Shown here: in pieces, positions 10,240 through 19,556 of the stretch
How the letters are laid out: the number at the start of each line of letters is the position of its first letter
How positions within the stretch are numbered: position 1 is the first letter of the stretch
Assembly (NCBI GenBank): GCA_016209495.1
Contig: JACQVX010000194.1
Location: forward strand, 1 to 35,406
Direction: 5' to 3'
DNA from: Planctomycetota bacterium
GTDB lineage: Bacteria; Planctomycetota; JACQVX01
DNA length: 35,406 bases
The notes under the pieces: model-generated
Seen by the model: only the letters and a program-made list of their open reading frames with translations
The model's database searches: none
Told to the model about the DNA's origin: nothing
Program-made: the position numbers and the translations under genes

Positions 10240-13200
10240 TCAGGCGCGGACCGCCTCGTCGATCCGGGACGCGACCTCCTCGGGCCTCCTTGCCATCCCA
10301 TAGGACCAGTGCCCGTACCGGCCGTCGGCATTCACGGCCGCGACCCAGCGCTCGGCTGCGGCACGCTTGACCTTCTCGAGGGGGTCGAACCCCTTTGTCT
10401 CCAGGATGAGCTGACGCCCGTCCCGGAGGCGGATCACGAAGTCGGGGACGTAGTCGTGCGCCTCCCCGTTCCACAGGTACGGGATCCCGAATCCGAGTCC
10501 GGCATTCTTGACGAAGGCACCGACCGCATGATGCCTGTCGATGGCAAACGCCGCGGACTGCTCCCATCGCTTGGTGTCGGCGACGACGAAGTTCACGTGG
10601 CTGTTCGTGACCTCCCGGACCTCTCGACTCGTCCAGAGGTCCACCTCGTCGGTCCGGATCGGCCCGCGTCCGGTCTCGTAGCGCGGGACCTCCGGCGTCG
10701 CCCCCTTGCCCCGATCCGGCTGGATCGCGCTCACGAGCCGTTCGATCACCCAGCCGTAATACGGAGACAGGAAGACGTCGAGGACGTCGGCCCCCGGGAC
10801 CGGCTCGACTCGCTCCCGGAGGTAGCGCCCCGCGATCCGGGCGACCTGCGGGAAGAGGACGTGGGGCGGGGCCTCGCACCCCGCCTGGGCGACGTAGTCT
10901 CGTGTCAGATCCCCCGCGAGTTCGAAGACGAGATCCTGGAGCCGTCGCCCCTTCCGGAACGGATTGAGGGTGACGTCCTCGATCACCCCCGGCCCGAAGA
11001 GGCTCGGTCGGCCCCGGTTGGTGAGGAGGGAGGCCTTGACCTCGACCTCGGTCGGGATCTGCCGCGGGTCGAGTCGAAGGGGGGGTGCCTTCGTCCAGTC
11101 CACCAACACGCGGTTCCGGATCGCCTGGCTGTACCCGTCCACCCTCGGGATCTCGATCCGGAACTCTGCTCGCTCGGGGATGGCTCGGACGTGGTGCCGT
11201 TTCGCCGGCGAGGGCTTCGGCCCCCCGGCGTCCTCCTTGAACGGGATCACCTCGAAGGGGACGCCGAAGACCTTGGCGACCTCCTCCGTCAGTCGCCCGT
11301 CCGGTCCGACCTCGTAGCTCGTCCGCCGGAGCCCGCGCCCCACGACCTGCTCGCAGAGGAGCTGGGACATGAACGGCCGGAGCCCGACGATGTGGGTGAC
11401 GGTGTTGCAGTCCCACCCCTCGGTCAGCATCCCGACGCTCACGATGCAGCGGACGTCCCGTCCCGGGGGCGGGTACTCGGGGCGGCGACCGAGTCGCTTC
11501 TCGGCGACCGGCAGGAAACCCTCGGGATAGATCGACCGGCCCTCGGGGGCGCGGGGCCAGGAGACCTTCCCCACCGTGTCGAGGGTGAAACGCATCCACG
11601 CCGACTCGTCGGTCTTGGCCTCCCCGGTGTCCGTCTCGGCGACGACCCGCGAGTCGACCCGGATCGTATTCACCTGGTCGTCGTGGTTCCGGAATCCCTC
11701 GATCCCGGCGCGCGGGATCCCGATGGGCGGCCGGTCCTCGGCAAGCCACTCGTATACGACCTTCGCGATCCGCGTGTTCTTGCAGACGATGATGAAGACC
11801 GGCGGCCGCGGGTCGTCCTTCGTCCTCTCCCACCCCCGGCGTAGCTCTTCCCAGAGGCCCGCCAGCATCTGGATCGGGTGATTCGCCCACTTGAGGATCG
11901 CCTCGGGCCTCGGGGACGCCTTCCTTCCGCCACGCTCCGCCGGGGTCAGGTGCTCCGAGATCCAGTGCCAGAGGTTGAAGTACCCCGGGACCTCGGCCCC
12001 CGAGGAGTCGCGGACGGCGAGCTGGGGGATCTTGACGAGCCCGGACTCGATGGCGTCCGTGAGGGAGAAGTCGCTCACGACCCACGGGAACGGTCGGTTC
12101 GCCTCGGGACCGGACCGGACGAGGTAGTAGGGGGTAGCCGAGAGGTCGACGCAGACGTTGATCCGCCGGAGGCGGTGGATCCGGTCGAGCCCTTCGACCC
12201 AGACCGTCGCCTCCTTCTCCCAGGACCCGCGGTCTTCGTCCTCCTCTTCCTCTTCCTCCTCCGCCGCCTCGCCGTCCGTGGCCGCTTCCCGGATCCGGTA
12301 GGCGTGGTGCGCCTCGTCGTTCAGGACGAGGAGGTTCTGCCTCGTGCCGACCTCACGCCCCAGGATCCGGTTCACGACCGAGGCATCGCTCTCGATGAAC
12401 CTCTCGGACTCGACGACGACCCTCCGGAGGCTCCCCTCCCGGTCGTTCTCTCCATCGACGACCGAGAGTAGACCCGCCGCCACCTGCCGGTGGAGATCCT
12501 CCGGCGTGAGGTAGCGCGTCCCCCGGACCGTCGTCGTCCTGGGTCCGATGGTGATCCTCTCGCGCACCCGGACCCGGACGCCGCACCGCATGACGCGCGC
12601 GCTCGTCCCCCCGGCCTGGACGACCTTCGGCTCGAAGACGTGCCAGTTCGTCACGACGACCCGGCCGCGGGCGAGGAGCGGCATGAGGTGCGGCGGAACG
12701 AGATCGCGCATCCGGTAACCGCTCGCCCCCCCGGCGTCCGGTCTCAGCTCCTGGAGCCGGCTCCGGATCGTGACGTTCGGGCAGATGACGAGGACCGCAT
12801 CGGAGAATCGGGCGTCGGTCCGGTCGTTCACCTTGTTCAGGATGCTCCAGGCGACGACCATCCCCATGACGGTCGTCTTCCCCGCCCCGGTCGCCATCTT
12901 CAGGGCGTAGCGCCGGAAGGCCCGTACGCCGCGGGTCCGGGCCTCGTCCCCCGGCTCATCGAGGGGGACGTCGATCCCCTGCCGGAGGTCGGCCCTCGCC
13001 TCGGTGAGGAAGATGATCGTCTCTGCCGCCTCGAGCTGGGCGAAGAAGAGTCGGTGCTCCCGCCCCTCGCGGCGCCAGTAACGGAGGAGGTCGAGGGTCG
13101 TCCGCGTCGATCCCGGCCACCCGGCCTCGCGCCAGGCCTTCACCCGCTCCCGGAGCCGGTTCACGAGCTTGAGCTCGATGGCAATCCCCGCACCGTCCCC

Positions 13201-13365
13201 GGCCTCGCCCCTCGTCTCCTCCTGCGGCGCCCGGTAGTAGTAGAGGGAAGGCCGTCGTCCGGGCCGGCGCTCGGCGGGGCTTCCCTCCTCGATGTGCCAG
13301 TGCTCGGCCGGCTCCTCGAAGGGGGAGCAGATGATCGGTTCCGGGACCTCGAAGCGGGTCCTCAC
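10240..13365 (-). CDS. Type III restriction enzyme Res-like helicase-nuclease (BPTD_3080-like)
   Basis: Walker A region LKMATGAGKTTVMGMVVAW, DEAH-type box LLVLNDEAHHAYRI, DLSATPYY, motif VI-like EQVVGRGLRR, C-terminal PD-(D/E)xK-like DYVPDFVIRLRDGRQLILETKGFD. GTG start. Confidence 0.85.
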   Translation of the reverse strand: MRTRFEVPEPIICSPFEEPAEHWHIEEGSPAERRPGRRPSLYYYRAPQEETRGEAGDGAGIAIELKLVNRLRERVKAWREAGWPGSTRTTLDLLRYWRREGREHRLFFAQLEAAETIIFLTEARADLRQGIDVPLDEPGDEARTRGVRAFRRYALKMATGAGKTTVMGMVVAWSILNKVNDRTDARFSDAVLVICPNVTIRSRLQELRPDAGGASGYRMRDLVPPHLMPLLARGRVVVTNWHVFEPKVVQAGGTSARVMRCGVRVRVRERITIGPRTTTVRGTRYLTPEDLHRQVAAGLLSVVDGENDREGSLRRVVVESERFIESDASVVNRILGREVGTRQNLLVLNDEAHHAYRIREAATDGEAAEEEEEEEDEDRGSWEKEATVWVEGLDRIHRLRRINVCVDLSATPYYLVRSGPEANRPFPWVVSDFSLTDAIESGLVKIPQLAVRDSSGAEVPGYFNLWHWISEHLTPAERGGRKASPRPEAILKWANHPIQMLAGLWEELRRGWERTKDDPRPPVFIIVCKNTRIAKVVYEWLAEDRPPIGIPRAGIEGFRNHDDQVNTIRVDSRVVAETDTGEAKTDESAWMRFTLDTVGKVSWPRAPEGRSIYPEGFLPVAEKRLGRRPEYPPPGRDVRCIVSVGMLTEGWDCNTVTHIVGLRPFMSQLLCEQVVGRGLRRTSYEVGPDGRLTEEVAKVFGVPFEVIPFKEDAGGPKPSPAKRHHVRAIPERAEFRIEIPRVDGYSQAIRNRVLVDWTKAPPLRLDPRQIPTEVEVKASLLTNRGRPSLFGPGVIEDVTLNPFRKGRRLQDLVFELAGDLTRDYVAQAGCEAPPHVLFPQVARIAGRYLRERVEPVPGADVLDVFLSPYYGWVIERLVSAIQPDRGKGATPEVPRYETGRGPIRTDEVDLWTSREVREVTNSHVNFVVADTKRWEQSAAFAIDRHHAVGAFVKNAGLGFGIPYLWNGEAHDYVPDFVIRLRDGRQLILETKGFDPLEKVKRAAAERWVAAVNADGRYGHWSYGMARRPEEVASRIDEAVRA

Positions 13366-13390
13366 TCGCTCGCAACCTCCGGTCGCTCGC

Positions 13391-15046
13391 TCATCCGGGG
13401 AAGGCCCTCAGGATCGCGTCGAGCTTCTCCACGACCTCGGGGTGGATCTCCTCGGGGCGCATGAGGGCCGCTATCTCGTGGTAGCGGGTGTACGGCAAAC
13501 CATGAATTCCCGCGGCCGACAACGCCGGGGGGATGAGGTCGGTGCGGGCCTTTACACCAGCCAGGAACTGGAACTCGCCGAGCGGGTCGCGGAGGAAGGG
13601 AGGCGGGTACTGGTCCTCGAAGTGCCGCTGCAGGTCGGCGACGTGCTGCCGGGCCGCATCGACGCCCCCGACGGTTTGCTCGACGAAGCGTGCGAGCGCC
13701 GCCGGGTGGATGAGATAGCTCTCGATCTCGTACCGCCGCCAGCGGAGACGCTGGAGCCCGCGCCCGGTGATCTCGGTGGACTGCTTGTCAGGGTGCGCGT
13801 CACCGTCGACCAGCTCCAGTCCGGGAAGGTCGTCTCGAACCAGCTTCAGGGCCTCGTGGTGCTCCCTCGCCTTCACCCCGGGGGCGTCGTCACGGAGCTG
13901 GATCACCGTTGTCTTGCAGAGCAAGCCGGAGGTCAGAAGTTGCCGCGCCGGGTGGTCCAGCAGACTGGCCCACGTCCGGAGGATCTCGAGATCCGTGTGC
14001 CCCTCGACGTAGAGGACCCCCGCCACCTGGAGCGCGAGCATGATGTCCGTGTTCGAGAGGATCCGGATGGACGATACCAGACGCTCCCGCTCCCTCGTGT
14101 CGGCGAGCATTCGAGGCTCTGTGAGGACCACGCAAATCTCGGAGGGATCGACCGAGTCGATGATGACCTCGGAGTGGGTCGCCACGACAAGCTGAGCGCC
14201 GGTCCGGGCGGCCACCGAACGCAGCTCGCCGTAGATCGCGTCCTGGAGGATCACATGGAGATGGGCGTCCGGCTCATCGATGAGGAGGACCGAGCCCGGG
14301 CGCGAATGTAGGAAGGTGAGGAGCATGAGGACCTGCTGAAACCCGCTCCCGCCACTCGCGATGTCGAACCTCGGGCCGTCTGGACGCATCGCGTACTCGG
14401 CCAGGATGTCCGCCCCGGCGGCCTCGGGCGGGAGGATCTCGAAGCCGAAGAGCCGGCGGATCGACTCCCGGAGCGGCACCCACGCCGTCTCCGACTCGCA
14501 CGCCGCCACGAGCAGGTTCCTCAGGATCTCGCCGGGGCGGCCGAGGCCGAGGAGCTGCTCGATCTTCGGCGGCCGATAGACCGGTTCCGCGACCGCGAGT
14601 CCCGTCAGGGAAGGCACCAAGGCGACATCGAGCCTCAGGGCCTTGAGGCCCTTTGGATCCACGTCCCTCGTCGGTCGGACGTAGATCTGTTCCGTGCTCT
14701 CCAGGGCCAGTTCCATCGTGACCGAAGGGCCTGTATCGATCTGGACGGTGATCTCGATGGGGCCGTCGGAGCGCCGATCCGTCCAGAGGAGGTCGAAGAC
14801 CCGGAGGGGAACCGCGTGAAACGCCTGTCGAGCGAGCGGGGCCTTGGCGTAGTGGCCGCCGTGTCGCTGGAAATCGTTCAGTTCTCGCCACCGGTTGAGG
14901 GCCAGGGACCAGGCGGCGATCGCCTGGAGTAGCGTCGTCTTCCCGGTGTTGTTGGGGCCGGCGAGGACGACGTGGCCGGGGAGGTCAAAGGTGACCCCTT
15001 CATCATCGAACCGCTTGAATCGTCGGAGGACGACCTTGCGGATCAC
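13391..15046 (-). CDS. OLD-family-like ATPase with TOPRIM-like C-terminal domain
   Basis: MIRKVVLRRFKRFDDEGVTFDLPGHVVLAGPNNTGKTTLLQAIAAW (Walker A), ASGGSGFQQVLMLLTFL (signature-like), SVLLIDEPDAHLH (Walker B), then TOPRIM-like VLYVEGHTDLEIL and ELVDGDAHPDK with RYEIESYLI. GTG start overlaps the mod stop (GTGA). Confidence 0.75.
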   Translation of the reverse strand: MIRKVVLRRFKRFDDEGVTFDLPGHVVLAGPNNTGKTTLLQAIAAWSLALNRWRELNDFQRHGGHYAKAPLARQAFHAVPLRVFDLLWTDRRSDGPIEITVQIDTGPSVTMELALESTEQIYVRPTRDVDPKGLKALRLDVALVPSLTGLAVAEPVYRPPKIEQLLGLGRPGEILRNLLVAACESETAWVPLRESIRRLFGFEILPPEAAGADILAEYAMRPDGPRFDIASGGSGFQQVLMLLTFLHSRPGSVLLIDEPDAHLHVILQDAIYGELRSVAARTGAQLVVATHSEVIIDSVDPSEICVVLTEPRMLADTRERERLVSSIRILSNTDIMLALQVAGVLYVEGHTDLEILRTWASLLDHPARQLLTSGLLCKTTVIQLRDDAPGVKAREHHEALKLVRDDLPGLELVDGDAHPDKQSTEITGRGLQRLRWRRYEIESYLIHPAALARFVEQTVGGVDAARQHVADLQRHFEDQYPPPFLRDPLGEFQFLAGVKARTDLIPPALSAAGIHGLPYTRYHEIAALMRPEEIHPEVVEKLDAILRAFPG

Positions 15047-17607
15047 GTCGTCGCGTGCTCGAGGTCCTTCACGACCAGGAGCTCGTTCCCGCGGTCGTCG
15101 ATGACCTTGACGGCGATCCGGCCGTGCCCCCCCCCCTCGAAGGGGGCGCTCGTGGTCCCGGCGAGGTGGTCCCAGACGGAGTCGCCGTAGGACCCCTTCA
15201 GGGCCCGCTGGAGGCCGTCCCAGGCCGCCGTCTTCGGGAAGAAGGCCTGGGAGACGTGGAACGAGAGCCCGTTGTAGTCCGTGTCCAGGAACCAGGCGGG
15301 GACGTCGTCCCCCTTGCGGTGCTCCGTCTCCATCTCCACGGGATCGAAGACGTCGAGGCCGAGAAGCTCGACGGTGTAGCGGAGGGGCGCCCCCCTCTTC
15401 TCGGCCTTGGCCCTTCGGACGGCAATCTCGGGGAGGCCGCAGACCGAGAAGATCTGACTCGAACGCATCGTCTTCAGGAGGTCGCCCATCACCAGGTCGG
15501 GGGTCGCCTGGCAGTAGGTCGCGGGGACCCCGACCGTCGCCTCGGACTGGTCGATGAGCGCGCGGGCGTTGGGCTGGATCGCGAACCCGATCACGTAGAG
15601 ATGGGTGTAGCCCTTGGCGTGGGCCTCCCGGGCCGCCCCGTAGACGAGGCGCTCCGACACCGCGCCGTTCTCCGGGCCGAAGACGAAGGCGACCGCCTTC
15701 TCGGCCCCGTTGGCGACCACCGCCTCCGCCGAGAGGGAGAGCGTCTTCGCGGGCGGCCGGACGTTCTTGAAGGTCACCGTCCGGTTCCCCTCCAGCCGGA
15801 GGATCGGGGAGCGACGCAGCACCTCCAGCATCCGGTCCGCGGACGTGCGCGCGTCCTCCGGGGCCTCGCCCCCGTCCGTCTCCTCCCAGTCCACCGGCTG
15901 AGGGATCGTCGCCTCCACGCAGAAGGGGCCCGTGACCCGGGTCACCTTTGCTGCCTCCTCCGGGCGGTCCACCAGGACCTCCTCGGCCGGGGGCTCGTCG
16001 TTGGCGATGCCCTTCAGGGTCACGTGGGGGACGATCCCTCCGACCTCCTCGCCCTTCTTGTTCTGCTTGCGGACGTAGACGAACCCGCCCACGGGGCCCC
16101 TCGCCTCGTCCTTGAGCTGGTAGTAAGGGAAGGTCGCCGTGAGGAGCCGCTGGCGCGCGAGGGCCAGGGGGACCCTTGATGTGTCGATCGTGATCCACCG
16201 CCGGCCCCACTCTTCCGCTACGTAGGCGGTGGTCCCCGACCCGCAGGTCGGGTCGAGGACCAGGTCGCCGGGGTCGGTGGTCATGAGGAGGCAGCGGGCG
16301 ACGACGGAGGTGCTGGTCTGGACGACGTAGGTTTTCCCCGTCGCCCCCGCGAGATCGGCCCAAAGGTTTGTGATGGGCCATGCAGCGAAGTCATCGATGT
16401 AGGTCACGTAGGCGATGGTCTTGTCGCGCGCCTGGATTCGACGAGCAGCGACTAGACGCTTGAGGCCATCGATGCTGGTCGCCCAGTGGGAGTTTTGACC
16501 GGGGTGGTAGACCTTGCCTTCAAACTCGAAAGGGACGGTGGTCGTTTCTCTGAACTCAACATTGATGAGGCTGGTTAGTTGGTAGGGCCGGGAACCGGCC
16601 GGGAGCGTGCTGGGGTCGTCTCTCTCCTTCGCCGTCATGGATCGGCGTGTGCCGTCGGCAAGTTCGATCTGGTCGTACCGAGCGCCCGTTCCTGCACCAA
16701 CCCCAACTTCCTTCAAGTTGTAGATCTGCCGGTATGCTGATTTCACGCTCTTCAGGTCTTTGGAATACCAAAGCAAGTAGTCGCACACGCTTGGTAACAG
16801 GTCGCTACTTTGCCCCCCAGTCTTCTTCAGCGCGATGGTCAGGCATCTGTTCCCCCCCCCGAACACCTCGTCCATGACCTCCCGGACGTGGTGCAGGTTC
16901 TCGTCCGAGATCTGGACGAAAATGCTCCCCGTCGGGGCGAGGAGCTCGCGCGCGAGGAGGAGCCGGTCCCGCATGTAAGTGAGGTAGGAGTGGATCCCCA
17001 GTTCCCAGGTGTCGCGGTAGGCCTGGACGGTCTCGGGCTCGCGGGACATGTCCCCGTCGTCTCCATGCTTCACGTCGCGCTTCCGGACGAAGGGCTGGAA
17101 GTTGGACCCGAACTTCACGCCGTAGGGCGGGTCCATGTAGATCATCTGGACCTGCCCGCCCAGCCCCTCGTAGTGCAGCAGCGAGTTCAAGACGACCAGG
17201 GAGTCGCCCAGGACCATCCGGTTCACCCATCGATCCCGGTGCTCGTAGGCCCGGAGGATCTGGTCGGTCACGGAGTGCTGGGGGTCGGCAAAGAGGTCGA
17301 AGAGGGTCTGCTGCCCATCCCGCTTGTGGCCGGTCAGGGTCTCGACGATGGCCTTCGTCGAGAGGCGTTCATGGACGAAGAGGGGGAGGGTGGGGACCTC
17401 GAAGGAGACCCGCTCCGCCTTCCCGGCCCAGGCCAGGGCGGGGGAAAGGGACGAGTCGTAGCGGTAGGTGACCGGGGGCTTGCGCTTCTTGAACTGGGCC
17501 TCGGTCCCCACGTCCGGCCGGAGGGGCGAGTCCGCCTCCGGGTGCCGATAGGCCGCGGCCTCGGGAGGCGGCTGGGTCCTCGTGGTGCGTCGCGGTGCTC
17601 GTGCCAA
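15043..17607 (-). CDS. Type III-type adenine-specific DNA methyltransferase (Mod-like)
   Basis: DPPY motif (VQMIYMDPPYGVKFGSNFQPF), AdoMet motif (DLVLDPTCGSGTTAYVAEEWGRRWITID), GDSL..LNSLL. TTG start at 17607 with GAGGGAG upstream is preferred over the supplied extension to 17748. Confidence 0.88.
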   Translation of the reverse strand: MARAPRRTTRTQPPPEAAAYRHPEADSPLRPDVGTEAQFKKRKPPVTYRYDSSLSPALAWAGKAERVSFEVPTLPLFVHERLSTKAIVETLTGHKRDGQQTLFDLFADPQHSVTDQILRAYEHRDRWVNRMVLGDSLVVLNSLLHYEGLGGQVQMIYMDPPYGVKFGSNFQPFVRKRDVKHGDDGDMSREPETVQAYRDTWELGIHSYLTYMRDRLLLARELLAPTGSIFVQISDENLHHVREVMDEVFGGGNRCLTIALKKTGGQSSDLLPSVCDYLLWYSKDLKSVKSAYRQIYNLKEVGVGAGTGARYDQIELADGTRRSMTAKERDDPSTLPAGSRPYQLTSLINVEFRETTTVPFEFEGKVYHPGQNSHWATSIDGLKRLVAARRIQARDKTIAYVTYIDDFAAWPITNLWADLAGATGKTYVVQTSTSVVARCLLMTTDPGDLVLDPTCGSGTTAYVAEEWGRRWITIDTSRVPLALARQRLLTATFPYYQLKDEARGPVGGFVYVRKQNKKGEEVGGIVPHVTLKGIANDEPPAEEVLVDRPEEAAKVTRVTGPFCVEATIPQPVDWEETDGGEAPEDARTSADRMLEVLRRSPILRLEGNRTVTFKNVRPPAKTLSLSAEAVVANGAEKAVAFVFGPENGAVSERLVYGAAREAHAKGYTHLYVIGFAIQPNARALIDQSEATVGVPATYCQATPDLVMGDLLKTMRSSQIFSVCGLPEIAVRRAKAEKRGAPLRYTVELLGLDVFDPVEMETEHRKGDDVPAWFLDTDYNGLSFHVSQAFFPKTAAWDGLQRALKGSYGDSVWDHLAGTTSAPFEGGGHGRIAVKVIDDRGNELLVVKDLEHATT
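15127..15136. repeat. 10-bp poly-C (poly-G on the coding strand) inside the methyltransferase gene
   Basis: gtg-cccccccccc-tcga; encodes E-GGG-H. Confidence 0.95.
16852..16860. repeat. 9-bp poly-C (poly-G on the coding strand) inside the methyltransferase gene
   Basis: ctgtt-ccccccccc-gaac; encodes EVF-GGG-NRC. Confidence 0.95.
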
Positions 17608-17653
17608 GGGACTCCCTCTCGCCTCTACGCGCGGAAGGAAGATAGCGTCGGCC

Positions 17654-17681
17654 CTCGCCGGTGTCGAGGGGAACCGGCGAG
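17654..17681. promoter_or_regulatory. 9-bp perfect inverted repeat upstream of the methyltransferase gene (candidate operator or terminator)
   Basis: CTCGCCGGT-N10-ACCGGCGAG, with its near edge 46 bp upstream of the proposed TTG start. Confidence 0.5.
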
Positions 17682-17791
17682 CCCCCGAGCGACGAGCGGA
17701 CGAGCCGGGGGCCCTGGGCCATGGCGTCCCTGGGATCCGCACCGTCACAGGAAATGGAGAGGAGCCGTATCTCCTAGCGGCGGCCCAGGAC

Positions 17792-19546
17792 CTACCACCG
17801 CGGGTCCGACTCCAGGAGGGCGGCCGCCGCCGCGGCCCCCAGGGGGCGCGAGAAGAAGTAGCCCTGGCCCATCTCGCAGCCCAGGCCGCGCAGGGTGGCG
17901 AGCTGCGGCGCGGTCTCGATGCCCTCGGCGACCACGGTCATGCGCAGGTGGCGGGCCAGGAGGATGATCGTCTGGACGATCCCGGTGGCGGAATCGTCAC
18001 TGCCCAGGCGGCTCACGAAGGCCCGGTCGATCTTCAGGGTGTCCACCGGGAACTCGTGCAGGGCGCTCAGGGAGGAGTAGCCCGTGCCGAAGTCGTCCAT
18101 GCAGAGGTGGATCCCCATGGCCTTGAGGCGGGCGATCATGGCCGCGGCGGACTCGCGGTTCTCCATGACCACGCTCTCGGTGATCTCCAGCCGCAGGTGC
18201 ACCCGATCGAAGCCCGTGCGCTCCACCGTGGCCTTGACCATGGAGGGGACGTCGGAGCGGGAGAACTGCCGGGCCGAGAGGTTCACCCCCATCTTGAGGT
18301 CCCGGGCCGAGGCGATGCGCTCCTGCCAGGCCCTCGCCTGCCGGCAGGCCTCCTCCAGCACCCACTGTCCGATGGGGACGATGAGGCCGGTGTCCTCGGC
18401 CAGGGGGATGAACTCGTTGGGCGGGACCAACCCCCGCTGGGGGTGCTGCCAGCGCACCAGGGCCTCGAAGCCGCCGATGCGCCCCGTCTCCAGGAGGACG
18501 ATGGGCTGGTAGTGCAGGATGAGTTCGCCCGCGTCCACCGCCCGCCTCAGGTCCCCCTCCGCCTCGAGCTGGGAGAGGGCGCGGGAGTGCATCTGGGCGT
18601 CGAACATCTCGTAGCGTGCCCTGCCCATGGCCTTGGCCCTGGAGAGGGCCGTCTCCGCGTCCCGCAGGACCTCCTCCGGGTCCCTATACCCGCTGGCGCT
18701 CTGGGCGATGCCCATGCTCGCCGTCGTGTAGAAGGGGTGGCCGTCCAGGACGAAGGGCGCCTTGAGGGACTCCTCGATCCGCCGGGCCACCCGGTAGGCG
18801 TCGCGGGTGTCGCGGATGCCGTCCAGGAGGACGGCGAACTCGTCGCCCCCCAGGCGGGCCACGCTGTCCTCGCCGCGCAGGCAGCCGGCCAGGCGCCCGG
18901 CCAGGTCCACCAGGAGCCGGTCGCCGGCCTTGGGGCCCAGGCTCTCGTTGACGACCTTGAAGCGGTCCAGGTCCAGGACGAGGAGGGCGAAGCGGTAGCC
19001 CTCGCGCCGCTCGACGCGGCGCAGGAGGCGGCGCAGGTGGCCTACCAGGGCGGCGCGGTTGGGCAGGCGCGTCAGCTCATCGAAGTGGACGCGCTTCTCC
19101 AGGGCCTGGGCGAGGCGGTGCTCCCGGAGGCTGGCCTCCACCACAAGCTGCAGCTCGCGCGGCTCCGGCGGCATGCGGACCCAGGCCAGGGGGTCGTGGC
19201 CCAGGGGGCCGCCCACCGGGGGCGGCGCGCCGGCCGGGAGGACGGCGACGGCGGGCACCGAGCAGCCGTCCCGGACCTCGCGGCAGCCCCGGAGGGGGTC
19301 GGCCTGGGCGTCGGCGGTCGGGTCCATGAGCACCAGGTCCGGGGACAGGTTCTGGATGCCCTCCAGGTCGGCGGCGGTCGCCGCCGACCCCCGGAGCGCA
19401 CGGTACCCCAGCGCCTCGAGTGCGCTGGAGAAGGCCCGCCCCGCCTCCGGGTCCTGCAGGGCGACGAGGACGCTGGTCCCGGTCCCGCCCCGCTCCGTGT
19501 CGTCCATGGGTGATTGGCCCACTCGCCGCCCCGCCCCCGAGGTCAC
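17792..19546 (-). CDS. GGDEF/EAL bifunctional c-di-GMP protein with N-terminal receiver-like region
   Basis: Intact RLGGDEFAVLLDG and GFEALVRWQHPQRG; downstream EAL-domain motifs LEITESVVM, CMDDFGTGYSSLS. An internal ATG near 19507 (MDDTERGG) may be the true start. Confidence 0.92.
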   Translation of the reverse strand: MTSGAGRRVGQSPMDDTERGGTGTSVLVALQDPEAGRAFSSALEALGYRALRGSAATAADLEGIQNLSPDLVLMDPTADAQADPLRGCREVRDGCSVPAVAVLPAGAPPPVGGPLGHDPLAWVRMPPEPRELQLVVEASLREHRLAQALEKRVHFDELTRLPNRAALVGHLRRLLRRVERREGYRFALLVLDLDRFKVVNESLGPKAGDRLLVDLAGRLAGCLRGEDSVARLGGDEFAVLLDGIRDTRDAYRVARRIEESLKAPFVLDGHPFYTTASMGIAQSASGYRDPEEVLRDAETALSRAKAMGRARYEMFDAQMHSRALSQLEAEGDLRRAVDAGELILHYQPIVLLETGRIGGFEALVRWQHPQRGLVPPNEFIPLAEDTGLIVPIGQWVLEEACRQARAWQERIASARDLKMGVNLSARQFSRSDVPSMVKATVERTGFDRVHLRLEITESVVMENRESAAAMIARLKAMGIHLCMDDFGTGYSSLSALHEFPVDTLKIDRAFVSRLGSDDSATGIVQTIILLARHLRMTVVAEGIETAPQLATLRGLGCEMGQGYFFSRPLGAAAAAALLESDPRW

Positions 19547-19556
19547 AGTCTACCGC

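Noticed and set aside
10210-11844. Plus-strand ORFs through the Res gene, and similar ORFs at 16810..17967 and 17582..19513
   Set aside because: Antisense to well-supported - strand genes; no domain recognisable.
12238-12270. CTC/TTC-rich stretch in the Res gene as a variable microsatellite
   Set aside because: Imperfect Glu/Asp codon run (EEEEEEEDED) in a linker; irregular units, so slippage is less likely.
15046-16381. N-terminal extension of the OLD-like ORF to 16381
   Set aside because: The extension is an out-of-frame read over mod; the ATPase sequence begins at the GTG at 15046.
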